64,000 bases of DNA, from positions 124,001 through 188,000 of the forward strand of contig CBDEGK010000001.1 in NCBI GenBank assembly GCA_965237855.1. Reading direction: 5' to 3'. The notes beneath the pieces are model-generated. The model did not search any database. It had not been told where the DNA came from and worked only from the letters and a program-made list of their open reading frames with translations. Below, piece by piece: positions 60,237 to 64,000 of the stretch. Every line of letters begins with the position of its first letter. Position 1 is the stretch's first letter. This DNA is from CBDEGK01 sp965237855 (GTDB lineage: Bacteria > Pseudomonadota > Gammaproteobacteria > Pseudomonadales > Halieaceae). Both the position numbers and the translations under genes were made by a program.

Positions 60237-61072
60237 AGTTGTTCTCCAAATCCAGTTAGCCTTCTCAGCTCTTCCAATACAGTTTCGCCCACTTCAACGG
60301 GCAGGCTATCTTCGGTCAGGGTATTTTCGCGGCTGACACCATCAACGCTGCCACGTGCCGACAAATAGGCTAATACCTGGCGCGGCGAGATTGTCGCAAG
60401 CAGATCGGTTTGTTGCCAATACCCCAAAATAGCTATAAGCCCCAGCGCTCCCCAGTTTGAAACGTCCGCCAGTAACAGTTCATCACAGGTGGTCGCACTG
60501 GGGATGATGTCCAATTGTTCCAGGGCGGCGCTGATATTACCCATGCCAATCTCATTGCCGCCATCGCCGATGGCTATGGTAGGGCAGTTGGCCTGTGTCA
60601 CGAAATGGTCGAAGCAGGCGCAGTGCGCGCTGATATCTTCGCCGCGCATGTTGAAGTAGCGGCCCTGTGCGGATAGGCCGGGACGCTCGACGCTGATGAC
60701 GGCCGACGGTGAAGCTGCCTCCAGGTAGGCCCGCGCCTGTTCCGGCCCCAGCTGCCCGACTGCAATTTCATGGACCCGGTAGTCGCTGGCAAGGGCATCT
60801 GACAGGGGTTTGCCACAGACAATCACGGGTTCAGCGCCGAGCTGCTCCAGCGCTTGATAGAGGTTGATCGCACCAACCGGTCCATCGGTCTCAAAGGCGC
60901 CCGCTACCGGGAAACCCGTGCCGATCAACACTTTGCCTTTAATATCTCGCAATAAGGTGGCGGCGCGCAGGTAGGAACCGGGTTCCAATGCCGCTTGCAC
61001 ATCGGCCATCCCTCGCGGGTTCAACGCCACCAGGCGGTTTTCAATGGCGATACTGAGTGCGAGGTCATCCAT
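60233..61072 (-). CDS. DUF4392 protein, putative D-glutamate cyclase
   Basis: 279 residues from ATG 61072; the longer frame reads into pxpC. It contains GTGFPVAGAFETDGPVGAINLY, VISVERPG and a C-terminal AIGDGGNEIGMGNI, all typical of DUF4392. The mammalian mitochondrial enzyme DGLUCY, which converts D-glutamate into 5-oxo-D-proline and back, contains this domain. The genes on both sides (pxpABC for 5-oxoproline, dat and alr for D-amino acids) match this activity. The enzyme's stereospecificity in bacteria is not proven here. It overlaps pxpC by 8 bases. Confidence 0.85.
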   Translation of the reverse strand: MDDLALSIAIENRLVALNPRGMADVQAALEPGSYLRAATLLRDIKGKVLIGTGFPVAGAFETDGPVGAINLYQALEQLGAEPVIVCGKPLSDALASDYRVHEIAVGQLGPEQARAYLEAASPSAVISVERPGLSAQGRYFNMRGEDISAHCACFDHFVTQANCPTIAIGDGGNEIGMGNISAALEQLDIIPSATTCDELLLADVSNWGALGLIAILGYWQQTDLLATISPRQVLAYLSARGSVDGVSRENTLTEDSLPVEVGETVLEELRRLTGFGEQL

Positions 61073-62009
61073 TGCCAACAGGCTCCAGCGGCAAATTGTC
61101 CAGTCGATAGTGTTGCAGCTGCAGTGCGTTATTGGCTGCAAAGCTGTCGATGGGCTCGAAGCGTACCCGGGCGCCGGGCGTGAGTTGACTGAGCCTGGCA
61201 GTATCCAGTGACAACGCCGCCCCTATTTTCGGGTAGCCACCAATGGTCTGACGATCATTCATCAACACAATGGGCTGACCATCTGCGGGAATCTGGATGG
61301 CACCCTGGCAGATGCCCTCGGAAAGAATGCCCTCGATATCACAGTCGATAATCGGCCCCCGCAGGCGGTAGCCCATGCGATCGGCGCGATCGGTGACTGT
61401 GTACTCGCCACCGTAAAAACGCCGTTGCTGTAGCCGCGGGAAGTGCTCATGCTGGTAGCCGGGAATAACCCTGACAACGATGTCGTCTGAATAGTGGGGA
61501 ATACACACGTTGGCCAGCTGCAACAGGGGGTGATCGGTTCGCGGCTCACAGGGCAAGAGTTCACCTTTGCTGAGCTTGTCACCGCCGATGCCGCCAACGC
61601 CTTCACGCACCACCGTAGCGGTGCTGCCAAATTGCTGGGGTATATTGAAACCGCCGGCCACCGCCAGGTAACTGCGGCAAAAGGCAGTGGCAAAACCGAC
61701 ACTGACCCGGTCGCCGGGCTCGAGTTGATAACAGCGCCAGCTCGACTTTTCCTCGCCGTTGATCGTCAGTGGGGCATCGCCGCCGGTGTAAGCGATAACA
61801 GTGGCCAGCTGGGCTTCCAATTCCAATCCACCGAAACTGATCTCCAGGCAAGTCGCATTGCTGTTGTTACCCAACAGCAGGTTGGCAATGTGCATGGCCT
61901 CCGCATCGACCGGGCCACCGTTGGTGAGGCCAATGCCGTGCTGGCCAAAACGACCGGCGTCCTGCAGCAATGACAACACGCCGGGTTGCAAGACTTTGAA
62001 GCCGCTCAC
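61065..62009 (-). CDS. pxpC: 5-oxoprolinase subunit PxpC (KipA-like)
   Basis: 314 residues of the biotin-dependent carboxyltransferase/allophanate hydrolase 2 fold: VLQPGVLSLLQDAGRFGQHG, PVDAEAMHIANLLLGN, SFGGLELEA and VMNDRQTIGGYPKIGA. With PxpA and PxpB it makes the bacterial ATP-dependent 5-oxoprolinase. It overlaps pxpB by four bases (ATGA) and the DUF4392 gene by eight. Confidence 0.93.
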   Translation of the reverse strand: MSGFKVLQPGVLSLLQDAGRFGQHGIGLTNGGPVDAEAMHIANLLLGNNSNATCLEISFGGLELEAQLATVIAYTGGDAPLTINGEEKSSWRCYQLEPGDRVSVGFATAFCRSYLAVAGGFNIPQQFGSTATVVREGVGGIGGDKLSKGELLPCEPRTDHPLLQLANVCIPHYSDDIVVRVIPGYQHEHFPRLQQRRFYGGEYTVTDRADRMGYRLRGPIIDCDIEGILSEGICQGAIQIPADGQPIVLMNDRQTIGGYPKIGAALSLDTARLSQLTPGARVRFEPIDSFAANNALQLQHYRLDNLPLEPVGNG

Positions 62010-62683
62010 AGTTCACCGCCCAGTGACAGGTAGTGTTCCCTGGATACGGATTCAAAACGCACGCGATCCCCCACGCAAACCGGCATGGTTGGGGTAGCCT
62101 CGGGATCAAACATCCGGGTCGGGCATAAACCAATCAAATTCCAGCCGCCGGGAGAGGGGGCGGGATAGACGGCGGTTTGAGCATCGGCAATAGCAACCGC
62201 GCCGCGCTGCACTTTCTGGCGGGGCGTGGCCAGGCGGGGAGCAGCAATACGAGAATCGACTTCACCCAGGTAGGCAAAGCCCGGCGCGAAACCAATTGCG
62301 TACACCCGGTATTCCGTGGCCTGGTGAATATCGATCACCTGTTCAATGCTCAACTCAGCGCTGTTGGCGAGGTTTTCCAGGTCGGGGCCAGACTCGGTGC
62401 CATAGAAAACGGGTAGCGTGATCAGCTGGCCAGACTCCTCTGCGCCGCTCACAGGATTAGCCAGGGCCTGCTTAATGCACGCGGTTACCGCCAGGTGATC
62501 ACTGATAAGCGGGTTGAATACCACCAGCAATGATGCATACGAAGGCACCAGGTCAACCAGGCTGTGGCCCATCATTTGCTGCAGCAGCTTGCCTGTTTGT
62601 TGTACCCGGTCGGATACTGCCGGGCTCTGTCCTTCACCCAGGTAAACGATGACTGCATTTTCGCCTGCTGGTTCTATCCGCAT
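62006..62683 (-). CDS. pxpB: 5-oxoprolinase subunit PxpB (KipI-like)
   Basis: 225 residues of the allophanate hydrolase 1 fold: VDLVPSYASLLVVFNPL, LPVFYGTESGPDLENLA, AIGFAPGFAYLGEVD and AVYPAPSPGGWNLIGLCPT. It starts in the TGATG overlap with pxpA. Pairs with PxpC; together they are thought to activate 5-oxoproline with ATP. Confidence 0.94.
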   Translation of the reverse strand: MRIEPAGENAVIVYLGEGQSPAVSDRVQQTGKLLQQMMGHSLVDLVPSYASLLVVFNPLISDHLAVTACIKQALANPVSGAEESGQLITLPVFYGTESGPDLENLANSAELSIEQVIDIHQATEYRVYAIGFAPGFAYLGEVDSRIAAPRLATPRQKVQRGAVAIADAQTAVYPAPSPGGWNLIGLCPTRMFDPEATPTMPVCVGDRVRFESVSREHYLSLGGEL

Positions 62684-63408
62684 CAGCTGATCAGCGCACG
62701 GATTTCCTGGATGGCCTGCACACCCTCGGCGTTGTCACCGTGAACACATAAAGTGTCTGCAGCGATGGCTAGTTGCTTGCCGCTCACTGTCGTGAGTGTG
62801 CCTTTTTCCTTCAGTTGCACTACCTGAGTCAACATATCTTCCCGGTTGTGCACGGCTCCCGGTTTCGCCCGGGACAGCAGTTTGCCGTCGTCGTCATAGC
62901 AGCGATCGGCAAAGGCCTCAAACCACACCTCAATGCCAATCTCGGCGGCCTCCTGGCGGTGGCGGTCGGCATCGGCGGTAGCCTGAAGCATGAATACAAT
63001 CGGGCGATGGTACTGGGCCACCGCTGTCATCACCGCATTGCGCACCTCGTCCCTGGCCATCATGTCGTTGTACAACGCACCGTGGGGTTTGATATACGCC
63101 ATTTCGACACCCTGGGATAGGGCCATGCCGTCGAGGGCGGCGATCTGGTAGTGCAGGCTGGCGATCAGTTCATCGCGCGACATATTCATGCTGCGACGGC
63201 CAAAGCCCACCAGGTCAGGGTAGGCGGGATGCGCACCCACAGTGACGCCATGCGCCTTCGCTGACGCCAGGGTACGCTGCATAATCAGCGGGTCACCGGC
63301 GTGAAAGCCAGTGGCGATATTGGCCTGGTCAATAAAGGGCATTACCTGCTCGTCCAGCCCCATAGACCAGGAACCATAGCTTTCGCCGAGATCACAATTC
63401 AGTTTCAT
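62683..63408 (-). CDS. pxpA: 5-oxoprolinase subunit PxpA (LamB/YcsF)
   Basis: 241 residues from ATG 63408; a longer frame to 63444 adds 12 residues with no support. It has the YcsF motifs MKLNCDLGESYGSW, NIATGFHAGDPLIM, VGAHPAYPDLVGFGRR, YIKPHGALYND and EAFADRCYDDDG. It is the first gene of the operon; the promoter should lie in the 112-base gap shared with the divergent tesB-like gene (63409-63520). The protein cleaves the activated 5-oxoproline ring. Confidence 0.94.
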   Translation of the reverse strand: MKLNCDLGESYGSWSMGLDEQVMPFIDQANIATGFHAGDPLIMQRTLASAKAHGVTVGAHPAYPDLVGFGRRSMNMSRDELIASLHYQIAALDGMALSQGVEMAYIKPHGALYNDMMARDEVRNAVMTAVAQYHRPIVFMLQATADADRHRQEAAEIGIEVWFEAFADRCYDDDGKLLSRAKPGAVHNREDMLTQVVQLKEKGTLTTVSGKQLAIAADTLCVHGDNAEGVQAIQEIRALIS

Positions 63409-63520
63409 AGTGCTAACTATAGCGCGACTGGGGCCTGTCGACATATCACTGGATTATGGTAGGGGGCTTGGCTTTTACAGCGCGGCGGGCATAATGTCTG
63501 CGCTAGCCAGGAGAATCACC

Positions 63521-64000
63521 GTGCCAGACCGTCAAACCCTTGAACATTTGTTAAAAACTGTGCAACCGATGCAAATCGGCGAGCGAACCTTTGTCGGTGA
63601 AAATACTCACCCGGACGGTTTCCGGGTTTATGGCGGCCAGGTGCTGGCCCAGGCGCTGGCGTCGGCGGTCGCAACGGTAAATCCTGAGCGTCGAGTTCAT
63701 TCACAGCATGCCTATTTTCTTCGCTCTGGTGACGCCAAAATCCCAATTCAATTTGAGGTGGAGGAATCTCGCGATGGTGGCAGCTTCAGTTCGCGACGGG
63801 TGGTGGCCTCCCAGAATGACAAGCCTATCCTGGTGTCGTCGCTGTCTTTCCAAGCGCCTGAACAGAGTGACTCCTACGAAACCGATATGCCCCAGGTTCC
63901 CGGCCCCGAGGGGCTGGAAACAGAACGCGTGCGCGAGATGGCTGAGGGCTACCACAATCCTGAATTCATGATTACAACCGGCACCGATCTGGATGTACGT
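63521..64000 (+). CDS. tesB: Acyl-CoA thioesterase II (TesB-like), 5' part
   Basis: 160 codons are visible before the window ends; the gene starts at GTG 63521 with AGGAG in front of it. It has the TesB double hot-dog pattern: FVGENTHPDGFRVYGGQVLA, VHSQHAYFLRSGD, FEVEESRDGGSFSSRRV and LVSSLSFQAPE. It would hydrolyse acyl-CoA to the free acid. The catalytic residues of the second hot-dog domain lie outside the window. Confidence 0.9.
   Translation, partial: MPDRQTLEHLLKTVQPMQIGERTFVGENTHPDGFRVYGGQVLAQALASAVATVNPERRVHSQHAYFLRSGDAKIPIQFEVEESRDGGSFSSRRVVASQNDKPILVSSLSFQAPEQSDSYETDMPQVPGPEGLETERVREMAEGYHNPEFMITTGTDLDVR

Overview
The window looks like chromosomal DNA of a free-living, probably marine, aerobic gammaproteobacterium. 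I infer a Cellvibrionales-like hydrocarbon or steroid degrader (Halieaceae or Spongiibacteraceae type). The grounds are a complete gammaproteobacterial type II secretion operon, an AlkB alkane hydroxylase with its rubredoxin, many acyl-CoA dehydrogenases and SDRs, a TonB-dependent receptor, and Na+-coupled pumps and symporters. No rRNA, tRNA or CRISPR array was seen. Taxonomy is inference only.

Layout. 1-7037: the end of an M28 peptidase gene, then a four-gene peptide ABC importer of the Yej/Opp type. 7136-10461: the Na+-pumping oxaloacetate decarboxylase oadGAB. 10578-18706: a TetR-hlyD-ybhF-ybhS-ybhR efflux operon in decay. Its hlyD gene is split by an IS3-family element, which is itself split by an IS110-family element. 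Its ybhF lacks about 8 residues and its ybhS carries a deletion plus a frameshift. 18809-30120: gspCDEFGHIJKLMN, with overlapping or closely spaced genes.

30290-42011: an acyl-CoA dehydrogenase pair, a rubredoxin next to a CmcJ-like oxygenase, a Tat-signal SDR followed by a Tat-signal KstD-like flavoprotein, then a ribbon-helix-helix/zinc regulator with tandem operators followed by three hydrolases and an M24 aminopeptidase. 42086-46026: a frameshifted thiolase and two Na+:amino-acid symporters. 46107-53062: a second acyl-CoA dehydrogenase pair, SDRs, an HtrA-like protease and a DUF1499 protein. 53127-58300: the alkane module rubredoxin-alkB, with a divergent AraC regulator and a TonB receptor.

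58297-63408 (minus strand): six genes that all overlap, pxpA-pxpB-pxpC-DUF4392-dat-alr, which I read as one D-amino acid/5-oxoproline operon. A tesB-like thioesterase runs off the end.

Three long inverted-repeat elements with a GGGGTCAG core sit at gene ends (46025, 52140, 53037). The third supplies the stop codon of one gene and overlaps the stop codon of the gene facing it. The strongest leads for something new are the six-gene D-amino acid operon, the nested IS110 with a candidate bridge RNA, the hairpin repeat family, the periplasmic-looking SDR/KstD pair and the iteron-controlled RHH regulator.
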